Of a stretch of 64,000 bases of DNA, positions 8,053 to 17,226 are shown in pieces. Made by a program: the position numbers and the translations under genes. The notes beneath the pieces are model-generated. The model saw only the letters and a program-made list of their open reading frames with translations. It was not told where the DNA came from and ran no database searches. The DNA is taken from contig NZ_JARWAC010000016.1 of the NCBI RefSeq assembly GCF_029846175.1, positions 186,001 to 250,000 of the forward strand, in the 5' to 3' direction. The stretch comes from Sphaerisporangium sp. TRM90804. GTDB taxonomy: Bacteria; Actinomycetota; Actinomycetes; Streptosporangiales; Streptosporangiaceae. Within the stretch, counting starts at the first letter, position 1. Every line of letters starts with the position of its first letter.

Positions 8053-8160
8053 CGGGGGGCACCCCCCCCCGCGGGGGCCCCCCCCCCCCCCCCGGCCCCC
8101 CCCCCCCCCCCCCCCGGGGGGTGGGGGGGGGGGCGGGGGGGGCCCCCCCCCGCGGCCCCC
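8053..8160. repeat. Extreme poly-C/poly-G tract between convergent genes
   Basis: About 108 bases of almost pure C and G, including uninterrupted runs of 16 C (8078-8093) and 20 C (8096-8115) followed by G runs. It contains no credible gene. It may be a real homopolymeric terminator region or an assembly artefact at a strong hairpin. Confidence 0.8.
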
Positions 8161-8242
8161 GCCGCGCGCGGGCGCGGACGGCGGGTGACACCCCCCGCGG
8201 CTCGCGCCCCCACCGGGCGCGAGCCCGCACGGCGTCCCCCGC

Positions 8243-8872
8243 TCAGCGGGTGCGCCCGGCGCCGCCCGTGAGGGCGGTGGCGACGCCGAGCCCCAGGTAG
8301 ACGCAGCCGCTGACGTACCGCAGCGGCCTGCCGCCGCCGCGCAGCAGCCTGCTCAGCGTCCCGGCGCCCACCGCGTACACCATGTCGGCCAGGATGCCGA
8401 GGACCAGCAGTACCACGCCAAGCACGACGATCTGCAGGGCCGCGGAGCCGGCCGCCGGGTCCACGAACTGGGGCAGGAAGGCGAGGAAGAACAGGATCAC
8501 CTTGGGGTTCAGCACGTTGACGACCACGCCTTCGAGGAAGACCCGCCGCAACGGCTGCGCGGCCGGCACCCCGGCCGCCGCGCCCCGCTCGGCGAGCAGC
8601 GTACGGATGCCCAGGTAGACCAGGTACGCCGCCCCCACCCACTTGACGACCGCGAACGCCGTCGCCGACCGGGCGATCAGGTACGAGAGCCCCGCCGCCG
8701 CGGCGCCGATGTGGACCAGCGTCCCCGTCTCCACCCCCACGGCCGACACGACCGCGGCCGTCCGCCCCTGCGCCATGCCTCGCGCGGTGATGTACAGGTT
8801 GTTCGGCCCGGGCACGATCACGAGCGTGAACGCGGCGACCGCGAAGACCAGCAGCGTGGGGGGAGAGACCAT
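8243..8872 (-). CDS. LysE/RhtB-family amino-acid exporter
   Basis: A 209-residue inner-membrane protein with about six hydrophobic segments, the usual size and layout of LysE/RhtB translocators, which export amino acids or their analogues by proton exchange. The family's first-helix motif VIVPGPNNLYITARGMAQGR is present (residues ~18-37), followed by the WVGAAYLVYLGIR segment and a C-terminal pair of helices. Its start codon lies 165 bp from that of the divergent LuxR-type regulator. The transported compound cannot be deduced. Confidence 0.88.
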   Translation of the reverse strand: MVSPPTLLVFAVAAFTLVIVPGPNNLYITARGMAQGRTAAVVSAVGVETGTLVHIGAAAAGLSYLIARSATAFAVVKWVGAAYLVYLGIRTLLAERGAAAGVPAAQPLRRVFLEGVVVNVLNPKVILFFLAFLPQFVDPAAGSAALQIVVLGVVLLVLGILADMVYAVGAGTLSRLLRGGGRPLRYVSGCVYLGLGVATALTGGAGRTR

Positions 8873-9037
8873 GCCTCGACCCTAGGCCGCCCCGCCGCGC
8901 CCACCAGGGCCACTTCCACCCCATGTGGCATCGGCGTCCCCCTGTGCCGCTCACCGCGTCGGCGGCGGGGCCGAGATCGCCGGGCCGCCCCCGCTGGGGC
9001 AGGGTGGTTGTCGGTGGGGCGTGGAATACTCCCGATC

Positions 9038-12000
9038 GTGGTGTGGCGACAGGCGCAAGGCGCTCTCATCGGGCGGTCGGGGGAGCTCGGGCGCCTGGCC
9101 GGCGTGCTCGACGCCGCCGCCTTGGGCCAGCCCGGAGTCGCGGTCATCGGCGGTGACGCCGGCATCGGCAAGACCCGCCTGGTCAACGAGCTGGTCAGCC
9201 GGGCGCGAGCCCAGGGCTTCGCCGTCCTCACCGGCCAGTGCGCCGAGCTGGGCGACGCCATGCCCTACCTCCCGCTGGCCGACGCCCTGCGCGGCGCCGC
9301 CGACGACCCCGTGCTCGCGCAGGCCGTCGAGGCCCGGCCGATCCTGCGCCGCCTGGTGCCCGGCTCCTGGGCCGACCTCGGGCCGGAGGCGGGGCCCGGG
9401 CTCACCCAGCAGCAGCTCTTCGGCTCGACGCTCAGCTTCCTGGCCGAGGTGTCGCAGACCGCGCCCGTCCTGTTCGTGCTCGAAGACCTGCACTGGGCCG
9501 ATCGCTCCACCCGCGACCTGCTGGTCTTCCTCAGCCGCATGCTCCAGCACGAGCGCATCTGCGTCGCCGGCACCTACCGCACCGACGACCTGCACCGGCG
9601 CCACCCGCTCCGGCCGCTGCTCGCCGAGCTCAACCGCCTGCCCCTGGTGACCGCCGTCGAGCTGGGCCCGCTCGGCAGCGGCGAGATGGCCGACTACCTG
9701 GTCTCGCTCGGTGGCGCCGACGCCCAGGTCATCGGCGGCATCATCGAGCGCGCCGAGGGCAACCCGTTCTACGCCGAGGAGCTGCTGGCCGCCGAAGGGC
9801 TGCCGTACAACCTGGCGAACCTCCTGCTGGCCCGCGTCGAGCGGCTCAGCGACGCCGCCCAGCGGGTGCTGCGCGCGGCGGCGGTGGCCGGGCGGCGAAT
9901 CGACCACGACATGCTCCAGAAGGTCTCCGGCCTCGACGGCCCGGTGCTTGAGGAGGCCTTGCGCGAGATCGTCTCGCGCGGCCTGCTGCTGCCCGACGGC
10001 GAGTACGGCTACGCGTTCCGGCACGCACTCCTGCGCGAGGCCGTCTACAACGACCTGCTGCCCGGTGAGCGCACCCGGCTGCACGGGGAGTTCACCCGGC
10101 TGGAGGGCTCGGCCGCCGAGCTCGCGTACCACTACCTCGCCAGCCACGACCTCCCCGGCGCGCTGGCCGCCTCCGTGGAGGCCGGGCGGCGCGCCGAGCG
10201 GCTGGGCGCGCCCGTCGAGGCCCACGGCCACTACGACCAGGCGCTCGCCCTGTGGCCCCGCGTCCCCGATGCCGAGAGCGTCGCCGGCATCGACCGCGTG
10301 CGGCTCGCCCTGCTGTCGGCCGCCGCGGCCGACGAGAGCGGCGACCCCCACCGCGCCGTCACCCAGATCCGCGAGCTGCTCGCCACCGAGCGGCCGACGG
10401 CCGAGATCTGGGAGCGCCTCGCCTACTACCTCATCGACTCCGACGCCGTGCTGGCGTCCATCGACGCCGCCAAGACCGCCGTCCACCTGGCCACCGAACA
10501 GGTCTCCCTGCCGGCACTTCCCGCCACCGCCGGGCCCCCGTCCCCGTCCCCGTCCGACTCCGCCGAGGCCGCCGCGCCGGGCACGGCCGGCACCTCGCCG
10601 TCCGGCCCCGCCGGCCCGCGGCCGGCATCGGCCGTGGGGGCGCTCGCCGGCCTGGTGGGCGCGGGCTGCGCCGTCGACGGCCACAGCACCGAGGCGATCG
10701 TGGCCGGGGCGGCAGGTCCCGGCGGGCGGGTCCTCGCCCGTGCCTTCGCCACCTATGCGCGAGCCCTCCTGTGGAGCTCCCGCCACGAGGAGGTGCACGA
10801 GCTGGCGGCCCTCGCCCTGGAGGCGGCGCGGGCGGCGGGCGTACGCGACGCCGAGTCCAGCGGGCTGATCTCGCTGGCGATGGTCGCCGACATCCAGGGC
10901 GACGGCGAGCGCGCCGAGGAGCTGCTGGCCCTGGCCAGCGGCATCCGATCGGGCGATCTCTCCATCGACCTCCGGGCGATCTTCCACCACGCCCGCGTCC
11001 AGTACGAGCACGGCAAGCTGGCCGCCGCGGCGGTCACCGTCGACCACGGGGTGCGCCTGGCCCACGAGACAGGCCTGTCGTGGAGCCCGTACGGCACCGA
11101 CCTGAGGTTCCTCCGGCTGCTGATCCACTACGTCGCCGGCGAGTGGGAGGAGGCCGGCGCGCTGGCCGCCGGGTTCGCCGTCCGGGTGGGCAAGCTGCCC
11201 GAGGCGTACCTGTCGGGCTTCGCGCTGTTCGTCGAGGTCGCCCGGGGCGACGCCATCGTCGACGAGCGGCTGTCCTGGCTCAAGCCCTTCTGGGACGACC
11301 TGCTCGTCGCCTCCATCGTCCGCAGCCTGGCCGCCGAGCACGCGCTGTGGAACGGCGATCCGCGCCTTGCCCTCGACCACGTCGACGCGATCACCGAGGT
11401 CCTCGAACCGTTCGACCCCATCCTCATCCGCATCTGCGCCACGGGCCTGTGGGCTCTCGCCGAGCTCGGCGAGAGCGGCCCCCGCGCCGACGACCTCCTG
11501 CGCCGCGCCCATGTCGCGGCGACCACCGGCCCCGGCGGCGTGAGCGTCAGCGCGATGGGCGCCGAGGGCACGGCCTGGCTCGCCCGGGCCGAGGCCGAGT
11601 GGCACCGGGGCCGCGGCACCGCCGGCCCCGCGATGTGGAGGGCGGTGGCGGAGGCCTTCGACTTCGGCTTCGTCTACGAGGTCGCCCGCTCCCGCTGGCG
11701 CCTGGCCGAGTCCCTGCTGGCCGCGGGCGACCGCACCGAGGCGCTGGAGGTCTGGGAACAGGCCCTGTCCACCGCCACCACCCTGGGCGCCGCCCCCCTG
11801 GCCCGCGTCCTCACCGAGCTGGGCCGCCGCGCCCGCTTCGCCACGACCCCGGCGTCCCCGCCGTCCGAGAAGACCGCGCCCTCGCTGACCACCCGCGAAC
11901 AGGAGGTCCTGGCCCTGGTCGCCGAGGGCCTCTCCAACCGCGAGATCGCCGAACGCCTCTTCATCGCCCACAAGACCGCGAGCGTCCACGTCTCGAACAT

Positions 12001-12073
12001 CCTGGCCAAACTAGGCGTCTCCTCCCGCACCCAAGCAGCCGCCTACGCCCACCACGAGGGCCTGCCCTCCTGA
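9038..12073 (+). CDS. Large ATP-binding LuxR-family regulator (LAL type)
   Basis: A ~1011-residue transcriptional regulator. The N-terminal ATPase starts at LIGRSGELGRL; Walker A is GGDAGIGKTRL and Walker B is VLFVLEDLHWAD. A long helical TPR-like middle follows, and the C-terminus is a LuxR/GerE helix-turn-helix (LTTREQEVLALVAEGLSNRE). This layout is that of MalT/LAL activators, which bind DNA after ATP and inducer binding. GTG codons at 9038 and 9041 are both possible starts; no clear ribosome site is seen, so the transcript may be nearly leaderless. An Ala/Pro/Ser-rich insertion lies around residues 490-530. It is divergent from the LysE exporter, a candidate target, which is inference. 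Confidence 0.88.
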   Translation: MVWRQAQGALIGRSGELGRLAGVLDAAALGQPGVAVIGGDAGIGKTRLVNELVSRARAQGFAVLTGQCAELGDAMPYLPLADALRGAADDPVLAQAVEARPILRRLVPGSWADLGPEAGPGLTQQQLFGSTLSFLAEVSQTAPVLFVLEDLHWADRSTRDLLVFLSRMLQHERICVAGTYRTDDLHRRHPLRPLLAELNRLPLVTAVELGPLGSGEMADYLVSLGGADAQVIGGIIERAEGNPFYAEELLAAEGLPYNLANLLLARVERLSDAAQRVLRAAAVAGRRIDHDMLQKVSGLDGPVLEEALREIVSRGLLLPDGEYGYAFRHALLREAVYNDLLPGERTRLHGEFTRLEGSAAELAYHYLASHDLPGALAASVEAGRRAERLGAPVEAHGHYDQALALWPRVPDAESVAGIDRVRLALLSAAAADESGDPHRAVTQIRELLATERPTAEIWERLAYYLIDSDAVLASIDAAKTAVHLATEQVSLPALPATAGPPSPSPSDSAEAAAPGTAGTSPSGPAGPRPASAVGALAGLVGAGCAVDGHSTEAIVAGAAGPGGRVLARAFATYARALLWSSRHEEVHELAALALEAARAAGVRDAESSGLISLAMVADIQGDGERAEELLALASGIRSGDLSIDLRAIFHHARVQYEHGKLAAAAVTVDHGVRLAHETGLSWSPYGTDLRFLRLLIHYVAGEWEEAGALAAGFAVRVGKLPEAYLSGFALFVEVARGDAIVDERLSWLKPFWDDLLVASIVRSLAAEHALWNGDPRLALDHVDAITEVLEPFDPILIRICATGLWALAELGESGPRADDLLRRAHVAATTGPGGVSVSAMGAEGTAWLARAEAEWHRGRGTAGPAMWRAVAEAFDFGFVYEVARSRWRLAESLLAAGDRTEALEVWEQALSTATTLGAAPLARVLTELGRRARFATTPASPPSEKTAPSLTTREQEVLALVAEGLSNREIAERLFIAHKTASVHVSNILAKLGVSSRTQAAAYAHHEGLPS

Positions 12074-12106
12074 CCCTTCCGGGCGGCGGAAGCGGGTGGG
12101 GCGGCG

Positions 12107-12502
12107 TCAGGCGGGGGCGGTGCGGGCGGCCATGGCGAGCTCGTGCACGGCGTCGATCAGCTCGGCGGGGTCGAACGGCTTGGTGAGGTAGGCGTCGACG
12201 CCGATGCCGAGGCCGCGCTTCTTGTCGTCCTCCTGGGCGCGGGCCGTCACCATCATGATCTTTATGTGGCGGGTGGCCTCATCGGCGCGCAGCTTGGTGG
12301 CCGTCATCCAGCCGTCCAGGCGCGGCATCATCACGTCCAACGTGATCACGTCGGGTCGCACGGCCGCCACGCGGTCGAGGCAGTCCTGTCCGTCCGTCGC
12401 CGTTTCGACCTCGAATCCCTCAAGGGTCAGATTCACGGCGATGAGCTGCCGGATCACCTCGTCATCGTCCACGACGAGCACACGTCCCAGAACGTCTTCC
12501 AC
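12107..12502 (-). CDS. Stand-alone CheY-like response-regulator receiver
   Basis: A 131-residue single-domain receiver. The acidic pocket is VVDDDE (Asp12-14), the phosphoacceptor is Asp56 in VITLDVMMPRLDG, the switch Thr lies in IMMVTARA and the invariant Lys in YLTKPFDP. There is no output domain, so it must act by protein contact. No histidine kinase is adjacent. It is convergent with the LAL regulator (34 bp between stops). Confidence 0.9.
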   Translation of the reverse strand: MEDVLGRVLVVDDDEVIRQLIAVNLTLEGFEVETATDGQDCLDRVAAVRPDVITLDVMMPRLDGWMTATKLRADEATRHIKIMMVTARAQEDDKKRGLGIGVDAYLTKPFDPAELIDAVHELAMAARTAPA

Positions 12503-12709
12503 GGCCGCGAGGCTAACTCCTGAACCAGGCCTGCGTAAGCCTTTCCGGGAAGTTCCCCGTCCGGGACGGGGCTGGGAGGAGTCGCCGCCCGCAACCCCGG
12601 GGCGCCGCCGGCCGCACGCGGGCTCCCCGTTTCGGTGCCGTGGTCGACGGCCTCAAGGGCGAGGTGACCCGGCGCGGATATGATCATCAATCCAGAGGTT
12701 ATTCCGGGG

Positions 12710-12738
12710 TGTCCCGCCCTAAACTATAGGTCGGGACA
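12710..12738. promoter_or_regulatory. Inverted repeat in the promoter of the second LacI gene
   Basis: TGTCCCG (12710-12716) and CGGGACA (12732-12738) flank a TATAGG-like -10 element (12725-12730), 14 bp before the start codon. This is a plausible operator for autoregulation. Confidence 0.45.
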
Positions 12739-12751
12739 TTACGGAGGAATC

Positions 12752-13765
12752 ATGCCGAGGAATCAGGGGCGCACCACGCTGGCCACCGTCGCCGCCTCGG
12801 CCGGGGTGTCCGTCGCCACCGTGTCCAAGGTGCTCAACGGCCGGCCCGAAGTCGCCGCCGCCACTCGTTCGCTGGTGCAGTCGGTGCTGTCCCAGCACGG
12901 CTACGTGCCGCGCTCGCCCCGCCGCGACCAGCCGCCGGTGACGGCCACGGTCGAGGTCTGGGTGGACGACCTGTGCGCCTACTCCACCGAGGTCATCAAG
13001 GGCACGGTCGAGGCCGGCGTCGAGTCGGGCGTCGCCGTCGTCGTCACCTACCCGAAGGACCCGGCCGACGAGGGCGTCTCCTGGGCTCACGACCTGCTCG
13101 CCGCCGGTCGCCAGGCGATCATCACCCTGACCAGCACGCCCACCCGGGCCCAGCTCGGCGTGCTGTCGCGGGTCCACCTCCCGGTGGTCGTCATCGATCC
13201 GCTGAACCTGCCCGACTCCCTCGTGACCAGCGTCGGCTCCACCAACTTCGCCGGGGGCCTGTCCGCCACGCGGCATCTCCTGCACCTCGGCCACCGCCGC
13301 ATCGCCTATCTCGGCGGGCCCGCGACGTCGACGACCAACCAGGCACGCATGCACGGCTACCGCGCCGCGATGGAGGCCGCGGGTGTGCCCGTCGTTCCCG
13401 AGTACGTCCGGACTCCGGGTTTCGGCTATCCCGACGGCATGAAGGAGGGAGCCGCCCTGCTCGACCTGGATCCCGCCCCGACGGCCATCTTCGCCGCCGG
13501 AGACGAGAGCGCCATGGGCGCCATTCAGGCCGCCAGGGCTCGCGGCCTGCGCATCCCCGAAGACCTCAGCGTCGTCGGCTTCGACGACACCGAGATCGCC
13601 ACCATGACCTCCCCCCAGCTGACCACCGTCCGCCAGCCCCTACGCGAGATGGGCGCCGTAGCCCTGCGCACCGCCCTACGCCTGGCCGCCGGCGAGCAGA
13701 TCGAATCCAGCCACATAGAACTGGCCACCAGACTGGTGATCCGAGGCTCCACCCGCCCCGCCTGA
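12752..13765 (+). CDS. LacI-family transcriptional regulator
   Basis: A 337-residue LacI/GalR-type protein. The N-terminal HTH is TLATVAASAGVSVATVSKVL, the hinge region is HGYVPRSPRR, and the sugar-binding core ends with the family blocks AIFAAGDESAMGAI and LSVVGFDDTEIATM. The ATG at 12752 has a strong ribosome site (GGAGGA 5-10 bases upstream), which rules out the longer upstream reading. No transporter or hydrolase operon adjoins it, so the target is unknown; a distant sugar-uptake operon is likely for this family. The promoter contains its own inverted repeat. Confidence 0.88.
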   Translation: MPRNQGRTTLATVAASAGVSVATVSKVLNGRPEVAAATRSLVQSVLSQHGYVPRSPRRDQPPVTATVEVWVDDLCAYSTEVIKGTVEAGVESGVAVVVTYPKDPADEGVSWAHDLLAAGRQAIITLTSTPTRAQLGVLSRVHLPVVVIDPLNLPDSLVTSVGSTNFAGGLSATRHLLHLGHRRIAYLGGPATSTTNQARMHGYRAAMEAAGVPVVPEYVRTPGFGYPDGMKEGAALLDLDPAPTAIFAAGDESAMGAIQAARARGLRIPEDLSVVGFDDTEIATMTSPQLTTVRQPLREMGAVALRTALRLAAGEQIESSHIELATRLVIRGSTRPA

Positions 13766-14229
13766 TCGCAGAACCCTCCCGCGAGACTCGCCGCGACCGG
13801 CCGACCAGGAGCGGCGAGCGCGACGACCAAGCCGGTGCTCATCCCGACATGTCTGAGGCGACCGAGTAGTCGTCAAGACCTGTGCTGTGCTCCTGACAAG
13901 CGACGGCGGCTTCACGAACTGACGCCCCGAGCCCGACCAAGCCGCCGCATCCCCGGGCCGCTCGCCCAGAACGCCGTCATCGACCCGGGCGTGGAGGGAG
14001 CCATCAGCGCCGACACGCTGAGCCCAGACAAAGACGTGCCTTCTCGGCACGCGCTGCGACGGGCCTGCTCGGTGGCCGTTGGCGGATCACTTGGGAAGGC
14101 AAGCCTTCCGCCTGCCGCTCTTCTGAACCCGATCCACAAGTCCTGAGCATCGCTCCAGGCGACCCTCAGTGTTCGACCGCGTCGCCTGATCGTGGAGACC
14201 CCTTCTCCAAGGCTCGCTGCGACCGGCGT
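13761..14229. repeat. Imperfect direct repeat, two copies ~424 bp apart
   Basis: A ~43-bp segment beginning CCTGATCG and ending CGACCGGC occurs at 13761-13801 and, with several changes, at 14185-14227. The first copy includes the stop codon of the LacI gene. It could be a decayed duplication. Confidence 0.4.
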
Positions 14230-14515
14230 ATGGGGTGCCGGCTCGCGATCGCGAGCGCCTCGGTGACATGGTCCGCGACCACTCCGGCACATCTGAATCG
14301 AATAGATCGAAGCGGCCCAGCGGTGACTTATCCACAGAGGCGGCTGGGCACCAGCCCAACGGTCCGTGTTCTTGCAGCTCAATGGTGATCAACGACAACC
14401 GGCGACTTTTCCACAGCGACGCGTTTTCCACAGAACTCAATTCGGCTGAGCGGCGAGCCGTTCCCCCGGCCGACCCTGGGTCTCGATACTCCGTTCGAGC
14501 CCAAGGAGGGCATCC
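13766..14515. other. 750-bp intergenic region without a supported gene
   Basis: No open frame here has gene-like codon use. It contains the second copy of the imperfect repeat and, at its right end, a cluster of DnaA-box-like 9-mers. Confidence 0.5.
14328..14432. promoter_or_regulatory. Cluster of three DnaA-box-like 9-mers
   Basis: TTATCCACA (14328-14336, the perfect consensus) and two TTTTCCACA copies (14407-14415 and 14424-14432) lie in the same orientation within 105 bp. This may be a DnaA-binding regulatory or titration site ahead of the NlpC/P60 gene. It is not next to dnaA/dnaN, so not the usual oriC setting. Confidence 0.5.
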
Positions 14516-15610
14516 GTGCTCACGATGCTCGTCACCACCGTCCTCGTCACCGGGACGGCCCTCTCCGGAGGTCCCGCCGACACCCCGCCCAGCCTCCACC
14601 CGTCCCGATGCGCCCACGTCAACCGGCTCTCGCAGCTTCACCTCGGCCCGCTCCCGCCCGGTCTCCCCGCCGTCCCCTGGCCCGGCCACTCACTCCCTTC
14701 ATGGCTCCAGCACCTTCACGACCGCTGGCTGACCGAGCGCACGGCCATCCCCGCTTGGCTCCTCGATCCCAGTCGATCACAGCTCATCGAGAAGCTCGCG
14801 AGGGCCGCCGCCTGCAAGCTCGCGCAAGAGCCCGAACCGGCCCCACCCGCGGCCCGCCCCGCCCCGGGCCCACGGCGCCATATCGCTGAACCGGCCGGCG
14901 ATGGCGAAGCGGGCCACTTCCGCCGAGGCCCGCGCCCGGCGCCGGAACGCCGGGAGTCGAGTGGCGGTACTCCACCCCACGCCCACGGCCGCCCGCTCCA
15001 GCGCCGAGCGCCGAAGTCGCCGAGGGGCGTCCGGCCCGCGTCCCGGCAAGCCCCCAGAGGCCCGGCCGGCTCCGCCCCAGCCTCTTCGCGACCGAAATCC
15101 CCGCGACCGAAAGGGGCCCGGCCCGCGTCCGCCCTCGCGTCCGTGCTCGCCCCCAGCGTGAAGCCCAAGCGGCCGTCGAAGCTGGTGAGCGGTCGTCCCC
15201 CGCTCGCACCCGGCACGGCGGCGCGGGGAACGGTCGCGGTCGCGGCGGCGATCCGTCAACTCGGCCGGCCCTATGTCTGGGGCGGCGGGTCGAGCAGCGG
15301 TGCCACCGGCGGCGGCTTCGACTGCTCGGGCCTGGCCCTTTACGCCTGGTCCCGTGCGGGGGTGAGCCTGCCCCACTACACCGGCAGCCAGTTCACGAAG
15401 GGCTCCAGAATCCCCTTCGCCAAGCTCCGCCCAGGCGACCTCGTCTTCTTCGGCGGCGGCACCGGCGACCCCACCCACGTGGGCATCTACCTCAAGAACG
15501 GCACCATGATCCACGCTCCCAAGCGCGGAGACGTCGTCCGCAAGGTCCACTTCGCCGACTCCCCGCACTACCGCGCCACCTACCGAGGCGCCATCCGCCC
15601 CCACAACTGA
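14516..15610 (+). CDS. NlpC/P60-family cell-wall hydrolase with long disordered linker
   Basis: A 364-residue protein. The last ~130 residues are an NlpC/P60 cysteine peptidase, which cuts peptidoglycan stem peptides; the catalytic Cys is in GGFDCSGLALYAWS and the His in DPTHVGIYL, with a further His in MIHAPKRG. Before it lies a ~200-residue Pro/Arg/Ala-rich linker, probably disordered. The N-terminus has a short hydrophobic stretch, so export is likely but the signal peptide is weak. The GTG at 14516 has an AAGGAGGG site 6 bases upstream. DnaA-box-like sites lie ~85-190 bp upstream, hinting at cell-cycle-linked expression. No partner genes adjoin it. Confidence 0.82.
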   Translation: MLTMLVTTVLVTGTALSGGPADTPPSLHPSRCAHVNRLSQLHLGPLPPGLPAVPWPGHSLPSWLQHLHDRWLTERTAIPAWLLDPSRSQLIEKLARAAACKLAQEPEPAPPAARPAPGPRRHIAEPAGDGEAGHFRRGPRPAPERRESSGGTPPHAHGRPLQRRAPKSPRGVRPASRQAPRGPAGSAPASSRPKSPRPKGARPASALASVLAPSVKPKRPSKLVSGRPPLAPGTAARGTVAVAAAIRQLGRPYVWGGGSSSGATGGGFDCSGLALYAWSRAGVSLPHYTGSQFTKGSRIPFAKLRPGDLVFFGGGTGDPTHVGIYLKNGTMIHAPKRGDVVRKVHFADSPHYRATYRGAIRPHN

Positions 15611-15675
15611 CCACGACCCACACCGATGCGAGAAACCCCCAGCACCCGGCTCCACCGCCCCGGCACGCCCCACCA

Positions 15676-15762
15676 GGGGGCGGTGGAGCAACGACTCAGA
15701 AGCCCGAGCGACGCCTTCAGAGGGGCGGTGGAACCATGATTCAGAGTCCGGGAGACGCCTTC
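15676..15762. repeat. Imperfect direct repeat with 45-bp period
   Basis: Two ~41-bp copies (15676-15718 and 15722-15762) both begin GGGGCGGTGGA and end GACGCCTTC. They lie between the NlpC/P60 gene and the convergent methyltransferase gene. Confidence 0.6.
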
Positions 15763-15870
15763 GCGCTGGAGAGACCGGCGTACTCGGCGGCGTTCCGTGG
15801 CGGCAGCCCGTCGCCGTGCTCATGGGCGAGCGACAGCACCGGCTTCCGCTTCCGGAACTCGGTGGCCGTC

Positions 15871-16509
15871 CTACTTGGCTTTGCGCATCAGCAGATGACC
15901 CCGGCGGAACCGTTCCTCCTCGCCCGGCTCACGCAGCATCCGGCCGACTTCCACGAAGCCGGCCTCGCCGGCGAGCCCCGCGAGGTCGTCGATCGGCCAA
16001 CGGTAGGCGGTCACCACCCGGTGGTCGAACGCCGTCACCGGCTCACCTGCCGACTCGAAGAAGCCGAGCAAGAGATGGCCGTCAAGCGCGAGCACCCGCC
16101 GGAACTCGGCGAGGTACGACGGCAGGGCCCGAGGTGGAGCATGAATGATCGAGTACCAGGACACGATGCCTCGGAGCCCGCCGTCGGCCAGGTCCAGGGC
16201 ATCCATCGACCCGACCTCGAACCGCAGGTCAGGGTAGGCCTCGCGGGCGAGCTCGATCATCACCGGCGACAGGTCGACGCCGAAGACGTCCAGCCCGAGA
16301 TCCCGCAGATGCGCGGTCAGATACCCGGGCCCGCACCCCAACTCGGCGACCTGTCCGGCATCGGCATCCCGCACGACGTCGGCGAACGCGGCGATCATCG
16401 CGCGATCCAGCGGAAGAGCATCAAGCGAACCGCGGACGAGATCGGCGTAAAGGGCGGCCAGGGCATCGTAAGCGTCCGCTGTCGCACCAAGATGGGAGGG
16501 GTCAGTCAC
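15871..16509 (-). CDS. Class I SAM-dependent methyltransferase
   Basis: A 212-residue soluble methyltransferase of the UbiE/Methyltransf_11 type. The SAM-binding glycine loop is VAELGCGPGYLT (residues ~53-64), the acidic residue of motif II is in VFGVDLSPVMI, and the post-motif segment is IVSWYSIIH. The start is a GTG at 16509. Its substrate is unknown. The gene stands alone, and its start lies 108 bp from that of the divergent HD-domain gene. Confidence 0.85.
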   Translation of the reverse strand: MTDPSHLGATADAYDALAALYADLVRGSLDALPLDRAMIAAFADVVRDADAGQVAELGCGPGYLTAHLRDLGLDVFGVDLSPVMIELAREAYPDLRFEVGSMDALDLADGGLRGIVSWYSIIHAPPRALPSYLAEFRRVLALDGHLLLGFFESAGEPVTAFDHRVVTAYRWPIDDLAGLAGEAGFVEVGRMLREPGEEERFRRGHLLMRKAK

Positions 16510-16617
16510 AAGCGAGGACCTTAGTACCGTGGCCGCGAACGCTCACCGGCATTGGGCGTACGCACGGCCCTGGCTAGGCTGCCCGCAGGAATAGCGCTCG
16601 GCTGTGGAGGTTGAGGC

Positions 16618-17226
16618 ATGCTGGTCGAGGTTGCGGGGGTGCGTGCACCCGTGGGGAAGTCGGCTGAGGCGGCACGAACGGTCTGCGCGGAATACGCCGA
16701 TGACGCGCTGTACCACCACTCCGCACGGTCCTACTTCTTCGGAGCGGCCTGGGCGCAGGCGCGCGGCCTCGACTTCGACCGCGAACTGCTCTTCGTCGCG
16801 GCGATGCTGCACGACCTGGCTCTCACCCCGCCTTTCGACAGCCACACGCTCGCTTTCGAAGAGGCCGGCGGCCACCTGGCCCGCGTCTTCACAGCAGGTC
16901 TCGGATGGCCGGCCGAGCGCCGCGACAGGGCGGCTGAGCTGATCGTGCTCCACATGCGGGACGACATCGCCCCGGAAGTAGACCTGGAGAGCCGGCTACT
17001 ACAGGTGGGGACCAGCGCCGACGTATCCGGCACCGGCCTGGAGGCCTTCGACCCCTCCTTCGCGGCCACGCTAGTCGAGGCATACCCCCGGCTAGGCTTC
17101 GGCGAGTCCTTCGTCCGCCTGTTCCAAGACCAGGCAGCACGCAAACCGAGCTGCGCAGCCGCCTCGGTCCTGGCAGCGGCAGGATGGGGGGAACGGACCG
17201 CCAACCATCCGCTCGATCAGGGCTGA
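16618..17226 (+). CDS. HD-domain metal-dependent phosphohydrolase-like protein
   Basis: A 202-residue protein with the H...HD...D metal site of the HD superfamily: His in YHHSARSYFF, the HD pair in VAAMLHDLALTP and a later H/D segment near IVLHMRDD. The arrangement resembles the short cyanamide-hydratase-like or predicted hydrolase HD proteins of actinomycetes rather than a signalling nucleotide phosphodiesterase. The ATG at 16618 is clear. A substrate cannot be assigned. Confidence 0.75.
   Translation: MLVEVAGVRAPVGKSAEAARTVCAEYADDALYHHSARSYFFGAAWAQARGLDFDRELLFVAAMLHDLALTPPFDSHTLAFEEAGGHLARVFTAGLGWPAERRDRAAELIVLHMRDDIAPEVDLESRLLQVGTSADVSGTGLEAFDPSFAATLVEAYPRLGFGESFVRLFQDQAARKPSCAAASVLAAAGWGERTANHPLDQG

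Noticed and set aside
8951-11989. ~1000-residue minus-strand open frame opposite the LAL regulator
   Set aside because: Low-complexity Gly/Ala/Val translation, no domain; antisense shadow. Similar shadows oppose the NRPS genes (36980-41461 and 46971-50498).
14328-14432. Chromosomal replication origin
   Set aside because: Only three DnaA boxes and no dnaA, dnaN or rpmH nearby; kept as a DnaA-box cluster.
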